Positions 25,094 to 34,210 are shown, counted from the stretch's first letter. The stretch is 35,455 bases of DNA from Megasphaera paucivorans (GCF_900103535.1 NZ_FNHQ01000027.1:1-35455), one strand, 5' to 3'. Notes: generated by a model not told the origin, from the letters alone. Numbers and translations are program-made.

Positions 25094-25914
25094 AAAACAT
25101 TCTCCATTTCCTTAGCAATCGAATTAATAACGTCATTTCCTATTTGACGCTCCAGCCAAATTTCTTCTGAAACAACGGCTTGAGCAACAAGCATAAACAT
25201 CCCATTTAAAGTAATCGCACCATGCCGCTTTCCATATTGCAGAAACAGCGTATCCTTTGGATTATAAATAAGATCCACCAACGCTTCATAGCGGGCTGCC
25301 GTTTTTTCTGAAATAGGACAAACCTGCATATTAGGATACATACCCACAGGCGTACAGTTTACCATAAGAGGCGCCTCTTTGCGATTTTCCAGTTCATGAT
25401 ACCCAATAATTTCTATACCTATCCGTTGGGCAAAATCTGAAAATGATGGTTTCAAAAGCAGAGGGTTACGAGAAACAACGGTAATATGCGCGGCACCTGC
25501 ATCTGCTAAATATTGAATAACGGCACGTGCCGCCCCCCCTGATCCAAGAACAATACAATTCTTCCCTTCTACTTTGATTCCGGCATGATCCAGTGAACGG
25601 CCAAATCCCACATAATCTGTATTATACCCAAATAATCCCTCTTTCGTAACGTGAATTGTATTTACAGCGCCAATGCGATCCGCTGCATGAGAAATTTCTT
25701 TTAAAAAAGGCATTACGTCAATTTTATAGGGAATAGTGACATTCATTCCTGTATAGCCGCAACCTGTTTGCAAATGAGCCGATATATCACTTCGTTCCAT
25801 TTCCAGTAAATCATATTGGTTGTGATTATCTATTCCTAATTTTTTAAATAGTATTTCATGGATCTGCGGCGACACACTGTGTCCTAATTTCGCTCCTATA
25901 AGTCCGAATTTCAT
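25090..25914 (-). CDS. aroE: Shikimate dehydrogenase (biosynthetic AroE)
   Basis: Reduces 3-dehydroshikimate to shikimate with NADPH. 274 residues, with GHSVSPQIHE for substrate binding, the catalytic Lys in NVTIPYK and the partner Asp in NTDYVG. The nucleotide loop GSGGAARA is followed by VSRNP, whose Arg is the usual NADP-binding residue; this separates it from the YdiB-type copy at 16422. A strong AAGGAGGAG site precedes the ATG, which lies 59 bases inside the end of pheA. Confidence 0.95.
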   Translation of the reverse strand: MKFGLIGAKLGHSVSPQIHEILFKKLGIDNHNQYDLLEMERSDISAHLQTGCGYTGMNVTIPYKIDVMPFLKEISHAADRIGAVNTIHVTKEGLFGYNTDYVGFGRSLDHAGIKVEGKNCIVLGSGGAARAVIQYLADAGAAHITVVSRNPLLLKPSFSDFAQRIGIEIIGYHELENRKEAPLMVNCTPVGMYPNMQVCPISEKTAARYEALVDLIYNPKDTLFLQYGKRHGAITLNGMFMLVAQAVVSEEIWLERQIGNDVINSIAKEMENVL

Positions 25915-26770
25915 GAGCAGCTCCTCCTTGGTCTGACGGATAATTTCCTAAAATCTTAAAATATGTACAATTCCGAGCCAAGTCATCCAACGTTTTGACT
26001 ACACCAGGATCTATTAAACTTCCCATAACATCAATATGGAAAAAATATTCAAACGGATGCCCTTCCATCGGTCTGGATTCCAAGTGTGTCATATTCATGC
26101 CGTTGTAGAAGAAGTGGCCAAGCACATGATATAGTGCGCCCGGTTCATGTTTCGTCGTCAATACTAATGTTATCTTATCCCGATGATCGGCCTGATTCAT
26201 TTTGGGAGCAATAATAAAAAAACGCGTATAATTAAATGAGCTCGTATAGATATGAGGTACTAGTATCTGCAAGCCATATAATTCAGCTGCCATGCTGTTT
26301 GCTACTGCAGCCGCTGTGCTGTTTCCTTCCCTTTGAACTCGCTCAGCACTCTGTGATGTACTGAAATACGGACATTGGACCCAATCCGTATGTTTTCGGA
26401 AAAAATCCCGACATTGGGCAAACCCCTGCGGATGCGAATAAACAGTCCGAATATCTTCGAGCCGAGTTCCAGGAAGCGCCAATAAATGATGCTCTATTTT
26501 AATGCATTGTTCTCCTACAATAAAACAATTATTTCGGCGAATCAAATCATATACTTCCGTAATACTTCCCGTTGAAGAGTTTTCAATAGGTATAACGCCA
26601 TATTGAATTTCCTCGGCAGCAACTGCCTGTATTTCTTCTTCAAAACGGTCATAATACGTCACAGTAATAGGTTGGTTTTTAAAATAGGTCATCATAGCCT
26701 CGCTGCTGTAGGAGCCGGGTGCTCCATAGCAGCCTACGGGAATACAATATTCATAGTCATCCTGGTCCAT
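25856..26770 (-). CDS. pheA: Prephenate dehydratase with ACT domain
   Basis: Converts prephenate to phenylpyruvate for phenylalanine synthesis. 304 residues. The catalytic domain holds IPIENSSTGSI, SHPQGFAQC and the T-R-F motif at 182-184. A C-terminal ACT domain (about 200-275, with GALYHVL and THLESRP) binds Phe for feedback inhibition. No chorismate mutase domain is fused. The last 25 or so residues extend past the ACT domain and overlap aroE by 59 bases. The start has AGGGGGTG upstream, overlapping the aroC stop codon. Confidence 0.95.
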   Translation of the reverse strand: MDQDDYEYCIPVGCYGAPGSYSSEAMMTYFKNQPITVTYYDRFEEEIQAVAAEEIQYGVIPIENSSTGSITEVYDLIRRNNCFIVGEQCIKIEHHLLALPGTRLEDIRTVYSHPQGFAQCRDFFRKHTDWVQCPYFSTSQSAERVQREGNSTAAAVANSMAAELYGLQILVPHIYTSSFNYTRFFIIAPKMNQADHRDKITLVLTTKHEPGALYHVLGHFFYNGMNMTHLESRPMEGHPFEYFFHIDVMGSLIDPGVVKTLDDLARNCTYFKILGNYPSDQGGAAHEIRTYRSEIRTQCVAADP

Positions 26771-26774
26771 AGCA

Positions 26775-27866
26775 TCACCCCCTAGAATTCGCCATCATCC
26801 ACATATCGAGAAGTGTCCACGCCGTTACTGCTTCAATGACAGGAACTGCCCGCTGCACGATACACGGATCATGGCGTCCTTTTATTTCAATAGAACAATT
26901 TTCTTGTGTGTCTAAATCAATCGTTTCTTGTTTTCGGCCAATAGAGGGAGTGGGTTTAATAACCAGCCGAAAAACAAGAGGCATCCCATTGGTAATACCA
27001 CCAAGAATTCCTCCATTATGATTAGACATTGTAATTACCTTACCTTCTTTATACTGCATTGCATCATTTGCCTCTGAACCATGCATTCCCGATAATAAAA
27101 ATCCATCTCCAAATTCAATTCCCTTAACCGCAGGTATGGAGAAAAACATATGACTCAACATACTTTCGACGGAATCAAAGAAAGGGTCCCCTAATCCCGC
27201 AGGTAATCCAACAACCATACCTTCTATAATCCCACCTACAGAATCAAGCTCTCCTTTCGTCTGAGTAATGAGATTTTCTATAGGCGCCGCTTTATCTTCT
27301 TCCAGCAACGGTAATCTTTTTTTTCTAAGTGACTTAAGCAATGCCGCATCTTCTCCCATAGGACAGAACTGCCGGTCTTTAATATTTCCAATTTGCTGTA
27401 TATGAACGCCTATTGTAATACCGCGGCGTTCCAGTAATTGTGCTGCAATAGCGCCGGCGAAAACAAGCGGAGCCGTCAGCCGTCCCGAAAAATGTCCGCC
27501 GCCTCGATAATCATTAAATCCATCGTAACGAACACGACCGGTAAAATCAGCATGACCGGGACGCATAATATGACGAAGACTATCATAATCTCGAGAATGC
27601 TGATCGACATTACAAATACGAAAACACAGTGGTGTGCCTGTCGTATGTTCTTTAAAATAACCGCTTTGAATTTCAAAATCATCGGTTTCTTTTCTCGCTG
27701 TAGATAAGAGATTTTTTCCGGGCGCCCTGCGGGCCATTGCTTCACGTACTAATTCCCAATCAATGGTTTCCCCTGCCGGAATACCATCCAGAACCGCCCC
27801 CACCGATTGACCATGAGATTCTCCAAATAGTGATATAGTCAGATACTTTCCAAATATATTTGCCAT
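26775..27866 (-). CDS. aroC: Chorismate synthase
   Basis: Forms chorismate from 5-enolpyruvylshikimate-3-phosphate, needing reduced FMN. 363 residues with the signatures GESHGQSVGAVLDG, RPGHADFTG and DYRGGGHFSGRLT, and the C-terminal GRHDPCI with the DPC segment common to the family. It follows aroA after 6 bases and is 4 bases ahead of pheA. Confidence 0.97.
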   Translation of the reverse strand: MANIFGKYLTISLFGESHGQSVGAVLDGIPAGETIDWELVREAMARRAPGKNLLSTARKETDDFEIQSGYFKEHTTGTPLCFRICNVDQHSRDYDSLRHIMRPGHADFTGRVRYDGFNDYRGGGHFSGRLTAPLVFAGAIAAQLLERRGITIGVHIQQIGNIKDRQFCPMGEDAALLKSLRKKRLPLLEEDKAAPIENLITQTKGELDSVGGIIEGMVVGLPAGLGDPFFDSVESMLSHMFFSIPAVKGIEFGDGFLLSGMHGSEANDAMQYKEGKVITMSNHNGGILGGITNGMPLVFRLVIKPTPSIGRKQETIDLDTQENCSIEIKGRHDPCIVQRAVPVIEAVTAWTLLDMWMMANSRG

Positions 27867-27872
27867 GCCCTT

Positions 27873-29156
27873 TTATCCTTCCTTTTCAATAATTCCGCCG
27901 AGTTCAGCATAATCGCTCCAAAACCCAGGATATGACTTGCGAACACATTCCGCCCCTTCAACAATAACCTTATCGTTACAACATTGTGCCGCAATTGCCA
28001 GCGACATAGCGATCCGATGATCACCCCAAGCATTGACACGCCCCCCGCGCAGATGATCTACACCGCGTATAAGCAGTCCTTCTGGTTCTTCGCGCACATC
28101 GGCTCCTAATTTGTTCAGTTCTACCGCCATCGCATGAAGACGATCACATTCTTTCAGCCGCACACGGCCGGCATGAATAATATGTGTAATGCCGCGGCTT
28201 ACTGAAGCAAGTACGGTCAATATGGGAACCAAATCCGGACAATCTGCTGCATCTATGACCATTCCCTGCAACTTTGATGCGGTTGTTATGATAGAATCTT
28301 CCGTATGAATGCTCCCCCCCATACGACGAATAATAGAAATAATAGCTTTATCTCCCTGACACGTTTCCGACTGCAACCCCTGACAGCATATCTTTTTCCC
28401 GATAATTCCTGCCGCCAGCCAAAAGGCAGCTTGAGAATAATCACCTTCCGTCATATAATTGCCTGCTTGAAAGTGTTGTTGTCCCGGAATAAAATATATC
28501 CCGTTTTCTTTTTTCTCAGTTGCAATGCCATGTTTTTTGAGACATGCCAGCGTCATATCTACATAACTCGCCGATTCAAGTGTTGTCGTACTGCATAAAA
28601 GAGAATCTCCCTGGATAAGCGGCAGTGCTAAAAGCAGTCCAGTAAAAAATTGAGAACTTATATTTCCTGGTAGTGCATACCGCCCCGGTGTTAATCCACC
28701 GAAAACTTGCAGAGGAAGTCCTTTTTCCTGTCTTTCATAGTGAACATCACACTTATCAAATACATCATAGTATGGCTGCAACGGTCGTTCTGCCAGACGT
28801 CCGCTGCCAATGTAGGTAACGGTATTCCCACTGATAAGTCCTACCGGTATAAGAAAACGCAGTGTCGATCCCGATTCACCGCAATGCACAGTCAACGGTG
28901 TTTCTTGTTTGTGCAGCCCTCCGTGCACATAATATTTCATGCGATTCGATTTTCCATCAGGAATTTCTTGAATAGCAGCACCCATTTGGCGTAAAATTCG
29001 GCAAGTTGCGGCAATATCTTCGGAAGCCGTAATATTTTCTACAATACTTTCACCTTGAGCTAATGCCGCACAAATCAATTCACGGTGCCCTTGGCTTTTG
29101 GAAGAAGGAACGGTAATGGTACCTGTTAATTTTTTAGGAGTTAATACGAGATTCAT
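27873..29156 (-). CDS. aroA: 5-enolpyruvylshikimate-3-phosphate synthase
   Basis: Transfers enolpyruvate from PEP to shikimate-3-phosphate. 427 residues. The N-terminal Lys lies in VPSSKSQGHR, the phosphoenolpyruvate loop in CGESGSTLRF, and the C-terminal domain has WGDHRIAMSLAIAA. The loop differs from the NAGTAxR form of the best-known class I enzymes. Its ATG overlaps the aroB stop as ATGA. The next gene, aroC, starts 6 bases downstream. Confidence 0.96.
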   Translation of the reverse strand: MNLVLTPKKLTGTITVPSSKSQGHRELICAALAQGESIVENITASEDIAATCRILRQMGAAIQEIPDGKSNRMKYYVHGGLHKQETPLTVHCGESGSTLRFLIPVGLISGNTVTYIGSGRLAERPLQPYYDVFDKCDVHYERQEKGLPLQVFGGLTPGRYALPGNISSQFFTGLLLALPLIQGDSLLCSTTTLESASYVDMTLACLKKHGIATEKKENGIYFIPGQQHFQAGNYMTEGDYSQAAFWLAAGIIGKKICCQGLQSETCQGDKAIISIIRRMGGSIHTEDSIITTASKLQGMVIDAADCPDLVPILTVLASVSRGITHIIHAGRVRLKECDRLHAMAVELNKLGADVREEPEGLLIRGVDHLRGGRVNAWGDHRIAMSLAIAAQCCNDKVIVEGAECVRKSYPGFWSDYAELGGIIEKEG

Positions 29157-30229
29157 GCTAAATCTCCTTTCGAAATATATGTGGAAATATCCGGGCCAAG
29201 AACTGGGAACCGTTTTCCTTTGCCAATACGTTCTAAAATAATAAAAGTTATATCATCGCCGCGTTTCTTTTTGTCATGGCCAATATATTTCAATAACTCT
29301 TTTTCCGATGCCTCCATCATAACCGGTAAATGAAACTTTTGAAGTACGTTTCGGATTCTCTCTGCGGTTCCTCTTTCAGTAAGTCCCAATGCCTCCGTTT
29401 GTGCAGTCAAAAGCATCATTCCTATAGCTACTGCTTCTCCATGGGTATAGGTTCCATACCCATAATATTTTTCAACGGCATGTCCTATCGTATGCCCAAA
29501 ATTCAAAAGCATCCGTTCCCCTGTATCGTGTTCATCATGCTCTACAATTCTCGCTTTAATTTCACAGCAAGTTTTGATTATTTCCTGCCAACATAGGTTT
29601 ATTTCGTCATCTCCGGAAACCTGTTCAAATAATGTAAAAAGTTTTTCATTGCAGATACATCCATATTTAATGACTTCGGCTAATCCGTCATGTGTTATAC
29701 GTTCAGGCAGCGTCCGTACTAATTCAGGATCGATAAATACAGCTTTAGGCTGATAAAAACAACCGGCCAGATTTTTCCCCGAAGGAAGGTCAATTGCAAC
29801 TTTCCCCCCTACACTGCTATCCACTTGCGCCAAAACCGTTGTAGGAATTTGAATGAAAGGAATTCCTCGCAAATAAGTTGCTGCTGCAAAACCTCCCAAA
29901 TCTCCGGGAACGCCCCCGCCAAAGGTAATGATCGCATCACTCCGGGTAATGGAAAAATCAGAAAGAGCTGCATAAATTTGGGCTAGCGTTTCTATATTTT
30001 TACTCTGCTCCCCTGCAGAAAACACAATGCGCTTGCTGCTTATTCCGCTATTATTTAAAGTAGTTTGCAATCTGTTTCCATACAAACGATCCACCGTATC
30101 ATCGCTGATAACAGCTATTTTATCTGTATTGCTTATCCTTCGAACAGCAGGTCCCAATATATCGAGCAATCCATTCTGCACATAAATGCTATATGAATCT
30201 TTTCCTAAATTAACATGTATGTTTTCCAC
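29153..30229 (-). CDS. aroB: 3-dehydroquinate synthase
   Basis: Cyclises DAHP to 3-dehydroquinate; NAD- and metal-dependent. The NAD loop is GGGVPGDLGGFAAATYLRG, and the metal site includes HTIGHAVE and HGEAVAIGM. I chose GTG at 30229 (358 residues) because AAGGGA lies 8 bases upstream and homology begins there; an upstream TTG at 30265 would add 12 residues without support. The start lies 20 bases inside tyrA, indicating coupling. Confidence 0.93.
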   Translation of the reverse strand: MENIHVNLGKDSYSIYVQNGLLDILGPAVRRISNTDKIAVISDDTVDRLYGNRLQTTLNNSGISSKRIVFSAGEQSKNIETLAQIYAALSDFSITRSDAIITFGGGVPGDLGGFAAATYLRGIPFIQIPTTVLAQVDSSVGGKVAIDLPSGKNLAGCFYQPKAVFIDPELVRTLPERITHDGLAEVIKYGCICNEKLFTLFEQVSGDDEINLCWQEIIKTCCEIKARIVEHDEHDTGERMLLNFGHTIGHAVEKYYGYGTYTHGEAVAIGMMLLTAQTEALGLTERGTAERIRNVLQKFHLPVMMEASEKELLKYIGHDKKKRGDDITFIILERIGKGKRFPVLGPDISTYISKGDLA

Positions 30230-31094
30230 GAGTAAGTTCCCTTCTGCGAACAGCGGCTTTTTCAAGATACTCCATCATTTTGTCTTTGTCACTATTCACT
30301 AAAAGTTCTGTAAAATCTTCTAAGGAGTTTTTAAACCGATTGATTTCTTCAAGCAGATTCTTTTTATTTTCCATAAACAACTGTGTCCACAAACGTGCAT
30401 TAATATCAGCCACACGAGTTCCATCCCGAAAGCTTCCGGCAACAAAATACTTTGTTCTGACATCCATAGAATTACTATTAACAAGCGCCGTCGCCACTAC
30501 ATGCGGAAGACTGCTTGTATAAGCAATCATACGATCATGCTCTTCTGCCGTCACTTGGATAACATGCCCACAGCCTATCTCTTTGGCTATTCTGCCAATA
30601 AGCCGAATATTCTCTATTTTATTTTTTTTCTGCGGTATCAAAATGTAATTAGCTCCTCGGAAAATAGAAGCATCGGACTGTGATAATCCGGATCCTTCCC
30701 TCCCTGCCATAGGATGTCCGGGAATAAAGTCCATCTCATGGCAAAGCAGCTGCTGTATGATATGTATTGTATCGCCTTTAATGCCCGCTATATCTGTCAA
30801 AATGGCATCGGATTTAAAATTCGTTTGATATTGATGGATAAATGCTATCATATCACTTGCAGGCAAGCAAAAAATCAGCAAGTCCGCGTTTTTCAAAGCG
30901 TCATCTCCACAAATATCGCCTGTTTCAATAAGGTTTTCTGCAAGCGCTTGTTCTACGGTCTGCAGATTCTTATCAATGCCAATAATATGCTGTACCCCTG
31001 CATTTTTCAATGCTTTGGCATAGGACCCTCCCATCAGTCCCAATCCTATAATTCCTATCGTAAAGTCCGTAAAGTCGCTTTCCGAATTATCCAC
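30210..31094 (-). CDS. tyrA: Prephenate dehydrogenase
   Basis: Oxidative decarboxylation of prephenate to 4-hydroxyphenylpyruvate with NAD(P). Rossmann loop GLGLMGGSYAKAL; conserved His residues in GHPMAGREGSG and SSLPHVVATAL. No ACT or chorismate mutase domain is fused. The frame is open up to a TTG at 31112, but GTG at 31094 has GAGGTG 6 bases upstream, so I prefer it (294 residues). Second gene of the operon. Confidence 0.93.
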   Translation of the reverse strand: MDNSESDFTDFTIGIIGLGLMGGSYAKALKNAGVQHIIGIDKNLQTVEQALAENLIETGDICGDDALKNADLLIFCLPASDMIAFIHQYQTNFKSDAILTDIAGIKGDTIHIIQQLLCHEMDFIPGHPMAGREGSGLSQSDASIFRGANYILIPQKKNKIENIRLIGRIAKEIGCGHVIQVTAEEHDRMIAYTSSLPHVVATALVNSNSMDVRTKYFVAGSFRDGTRVADINARLWTQLFMENKKNLLEEINRFKNSLEDFTELLVNSDKDKMMEYLEKAAVRRRELTRGKHTC

Positions 31095-31126
31095 GCTGTT
31101 CACCTCAATCAACTGTTTACTATAAT

Positions 31127-32143
31127 CTATAGTTCCCGTCCTACAACAGGTGCTATCTGTCGCAATGAATTCATCAGATGGTCAAACATCTGCGGAGTAA
31201 TAGATTGGGCTCCGTCACATAAAGCATGATCCGGATCGTTATGAACTTCTACCATGATACCATCCGCACCAGCAGCAATCGCCGCTTTTGCCATTGGTTC
31301 AACCATCCAGCGCTTGCCGGTGGCATGACTGGGATCCACCAGAATAGGCAAATGACTTTGTCGTTTAATTGCAGGAATAGCACTTAGATCAAGTGTATTT
31401 CTCGTATACTCTTCAAATGTGCGAATGCCGCGTTCACAAAGGATTACATTGCGATTTCCGCCTGCCATGATATATTCTGCCGACATAAGCCATTCTTCGA
31501 TAGTGGCACATAACCCACGTTTTAATAAAACAGGCTTATTCACCTTTCCGACCGCTTTCAATAATTCAAAGTTCTGCATATTTCGGGAGCCAATTTGTAT
31601 AGCATCAATATCATCATCTAAAAATGCTTCTAGTTTATCTGCTGACATAATCTCTGTCACAACAGGGATTCGGGCTTTTTGACTGGCATGATGAAGCATT
31701 TCCAATCCACTATCCCGTAATCCTTGAAACGAATAGGGAGATGTTCGAGGTTTAAATGCTCCCCCCCGCAGCATAGACGCTCCAGAAAGTTTTACCGCTT
31801 TGGCGATACCATCTATCTGTTCCTGTGATTCGACAGAACACGGACCGGCAATAACCGCAATTTTTTTGCCCCCGATTTTGATATCTCCAATATCTACAAC
31901 AGTATCCTGCGGGTGAAACGATCGGCTGGCTCTTTTGTAAGGTTCCGATACCCTCATGACGTTTTCGACATACTCATTCGCTTTAAGTTGTTCCCCATCA
32001 ATGACTGATGTATCCCCTACAAGTCCCATAACTGTTTTTTTTGCCCCTCTGCTTTCATCAATCTGCAGTCCTTTCATTTGAATAGATCGTTTAATTTTCT
32101 CGATTTCTTTCTGTGGTGTCCCTTGTTTCAGCACAATAATCAT
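31127..32143 (-). CDS. aroF: DAHP synthase, type I-beta with N-terminal regulatory domain
   Basis: Condenses PEP and erythrose-4-phosphate, the committed step. 338 residues. The first 70 or so form the ferredoxin-like feedback domain seen in Thermotoga-type enzymes. The barrel carries AGPCSVES, RGGAFKPRTSPYSFQG, the KRG segment and VDPSHATG with metal and substrate ligands. The ribosome binding site GGGGAGG lies upstream. First structural gene of the aro operon, behind the attenuator. Confidence 0.95.
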   Translation of the reverse strand: MIIVLKQGTPQKEIEKIKRSIQMKGLQIDESRGAKKTVMGLVGDTSVIDGEQLKANEYVENVMRVSEPYKRASRSFHPQDTVVDIGDIKIGGKKIAVIAGPCSVESQEQIDGIAKAVKLSGASMLRGGAFKPRTSPYSFQGLRDSGLEMLHHASQKARIPVVTEIMSADKLEAFLDDDIDAIQIGSRNMQNFELLKAVGKVNKPVLLKRGLCATIEEWLMSAEYIMAGGNRNVILCERGIRTFEEYTRNTLDLSAIPAIKRQSHLPILVDPSHATGKRWMVEPMAKAAIAAGADGIMVEVHNDPDHALCDGAQSITPQMFDHLMNSLRQIAPVVGREL

Positions 32144-32169
32144 AATAAATTTTCCTCCCCATTCTCCAA

Positions 32170-32198
32170 CAAAAAAAGCAGGCTCTCATGAGCCTGCT
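32170..32198 (-). terminator. Attenuator terminator ahead of aroF
   Basis: Minus-strand stem AGCAGGCTC / GAGCCTGCT (32190-32198 and 32177-32185), loop of 4, then seven T residues. It lies between the leader peptide stop codon and aroF, 34 bases before the aroF ATG, so it must be bypassed to express the operon. Confidence 0.95.
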
Positions 32199-32220
32199 CC
32201 TGTCAGTGCGTATTCGTATA

Positions 32221-32385
32221 CTAATGCGTTGCTATTGAAGGTATACGGTGAAGTGCTCCCATGTTTGTCGACTGCATATATGATTTGGCATAGCAAAAAT
32301 AACCGGCGTAATAAAAGTATACCCGGCTAAAGTCGTACCAAAAACCATATGCAATTGCAGTTTGTAACATAGATCGTAACTTCAT
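32221..32385 (-). CDS. Aromatic-rich leader peptide of the aro operon
   Basis: A 54-codon open frame starting at ATG 32385 with GGGAG upstream and ending in TAG. Between residues 13 and 36 there are 8 Tyr, 4 Phe and 1 Trp among 24 positions (for example YGFWYDF and VYFYYAGYF). It is not similar to any enzyme. The position just after a consensus promoter and just before an intrinsic terminator is that of a transcription-attenuation leader, where ribosome stalling at scarce tRNA-Tyr, -Phe or -Trp prevents termination. The frame extends upstream only to a TTG, not a likely start. Confidence 0.88.
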   Translation of the reverse strand: MKLRSMLQTAIAYGFWYDFSRVYFYYAGYFCYAKSYMQSTNMGALHRIPSIATH

Positions 32386-32430
32386 TTTAGATATTCTCCC
32401 TCTGCAACTTTTCAAAAATTTATTGTGCTT

Positions 32431-32459
32431 ATTCTATCCTTCTCAACTTAATTTGTCAA
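32431..32459 (-). promoter_or_regulatory. Promoter of the aro operon
   Basis: TTGACA (32454-32459), 17-base spacer, TAGAAT (32431-32436). Start predicted near 32424, about 40 bases before the leader peptide ATG. Confidence 0.92.
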
Positions 32460-32519
32460 GGAAAAAAATACATTATTTTAGTATTTTCACTTATTAAACG
32501 TTTTACTTGTTTGTTTTTT

Positions 32520-33413
32520 CTACCAAGCCGGCGGAATTGCCGTCGTTACAACCCGAAATGTATATCCTTGATTCTTAAGCAGCTTTATAATCTGCGGTAA
32601 AGCCTGTACCGTTGCTTCATGTCCCACGGCATCATGCATAAGAATGACCAAGTGGCTATTCAAATACGGCCGTATGATCAGTTGTTTTTGAAGATTGGTC
32701 ACTTCCTGGCCTGACGTACGTCCCGTTCCATCTGCGTCTCCTGTAAGTGCATTCCAGCCAACTTCAATGTATCCTAAGTCATTAACCGCCGTCCAATACG
32801 CTTTGGTAAAATGCCCGGATGTTCCACCCGGAGCCCGTGAAATAATCGGGCGGACACCAATAATATTGTAAATCAGTTCTTCCGTTTTTTCTAATTCATC
32901 AGTATAGGCCTTGGGAGAACGATATAATTTTTTATAATCATGACTGTATGAATGAAGTCCTATCGCATTTCCGTCATCATAAATCTGTTTTACTATATCA
33001 GGATTCTTTTCAATATTTTTACCCATAAGAAAAAATGTTGCATGAATTTTTTCTTTTTTCAAAATATCAAGAATTTTCTCTGTATTAGCCTTATTAGGCC
33101 CATCATCAAAGGTTAAATAAGCAACATGATCACCATAAAAATACGTTCTTGTTTTACCATAGGTAAGCGGCAATCCCTTTTCTCTCCGCTGCTTGAGTGT
33201 ATATTTATCATAGACAGGAACATCAATATCTGCATCGGGCAAGGAAAAATCCTTACCAATATATGCCGTTTTAGATCCCGGCAACATGAAAAAAAGGTGG
33301 TTAAGACCGCCTGTAGAACCAGTAAAATCAAATCCTTCATTTGTATGCATGTATGTACCAGCGGCAATTATCAGCAAACTTACGCCCACGCCAAACAAAA
33401 TCTTAAACTTCAT
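32520..33413 (-). CDS. Membrane-anchored polysaccharide deacetylase (NodB domain)
   Basis: 297 residues. A hydrophobic segment at about 5-20 anchors or exports the protein; the NodB homology domain runs from about 100 to 290. Motif 1 TFDDGPN, motif 2 HSYSHDY with the zinc-binding His pair, motif 3 RAPGG and the final MHD with its His are all present, so the enzyme should be active. The family removes acetyl groups from peptidoglycan or other wall glycans. AAGAAGGAC precedes the ATG. It follows yqeC after 26 bases but is functionally unrelated; possible co-transcription. It faces away from the aro promoter. Confidence 0.92.
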   Translation of the reverse strand: MKFKILFGVGVSLLIIAAGTYMHTNEGFDFTGSTGGLNHLFFMLPGSKTAYIGKDFSLPDADIDVPVYDKYTLKQRREKGLPLTYGKTRTYFYGDHVAYLTFDDGPNKANTEKILDILKKEKIHATFFLMGKNIEKNPDIVKQIYDDGNAIGLHSYSHDYKKLYRSPKAYTDELEKTEELIYNIIGVRPIISRAPGGTSGHFTKAYWTAVNDLGYIEVGWNALTGDADGTGRTSGQEVTNLQKQLIIRPYLNSHLVILMHDAVGHEATVQALPQIIKLLKNQGYTFRVVTTAIPPAW

Positions 33414-33439
33414 GAATACTGTCCTTCTTTGCCTGTAAG

Positions 33440-34210
33440 TTATTCACTATAATTAATATACTGTCGTATAGCACAAGTGTCTTTATATCCATCTGCCAAC
33501 ACAATCGCAGTCAAACCAATATCGGTCAACTCATCAAGCAGGGCTTCCGTCATACGATGCTGCACCGCATTATAGCCTGTGCAAAATAATATGCGCCGGC
33601 AATCTGCTCCGCGAAACATCCCTTGTGGATGCTTAACAAGCTTAGCTAAAAGAGCCGGAGTTACAATGGCGCCCTCCGGACGACCCATAATAGCAGACGC
33701 TGTTTCCAGTCCTTCTACTCGTTCGGCCTTTAACGCATGTCCCAGCATCTGCAAATTCAATACACCTATAAGTACATCACAATTCTGTGGAATTGCAGTT
33801 TGACCCGCTTTCGGAGCTTTGACCCATTTATTCCGGGTTTCATCTGCTTCGAGCAGAATGTACCATTCGGGATGATGCTGCTTCAATTCCGATACAATAG
33901 ACAAAGGAAGTCCTATATAACGATCTGCGCCATCAATTCCAAAAAACCAAGCAGGAATACGGCCCTCTCCAATCCGTGAAGAACAAAATTTTTCTCCTTT
34001 TTCAACATTATCTGTACAAATGACATCAAAAGGCTCTACATTATCTACTTGTGCGCTTTCTACCGGCACCGTACTGCTTATTAATATTGGCAAATTCCCT
34101 TTATGTCCGTACATACCCAATCGTTCTAATACTGTCGTTTTCCCTCCGGCCCCAACAATCGCCGTAATTCCAGGAACCAGCAAACGACGCCAGCGTTTAT
34201 CTTCTATCAT
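33440..34210 (-). CDS. yqeC: Selenium-dependent molybdenum hydroxylase accessory protein YqeC
   Basis: 256 residues. An N-terminal nucleotide-binding loop GAGGKTT at 20-26, then LLEADETRNKWVKAP and the VIGVLNLQMLG segment, which match the YqeC family found with selenium-dependent xanthine/purine hydroxylases. Its exact chemistry in cofactor maturation is not settled. GGAGG is 8 bases from the ATG. It lies immediately downstream of a molybdenum hydroxylase FAD-subunit gene, which supports the assignment. Confidence 0.88.
   Translation of the reverse strand: MIEDKRWRRLLVPGITAIVGAGGKTTVLERLGMYGHKGNLPILISSTVPVESAQVDNVEPFDVICTDNVEKGEKFCSSRIGEGRIPAWFFGIDGADRYIGLPLSIVSELKQHHPEWYILLEADETRNKWVKAPKAGQTAIPQNCDVLIGVLNLQMLGHALKAERVEGLETASAIMGRPEGAIVTPALLAKLVKHPQGMFRGADCRRILFCTGYNAVQHRMTEALLDELTDIGLTAIVLADGYKDTCAIRQYINYSE

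Noticed and set aside
30714-31229. Open frame of 171 codons on the plus strand
   Set aside because: Antisense to tyrA and the end of aroF; no recognisable domain and no ribosome binding site.
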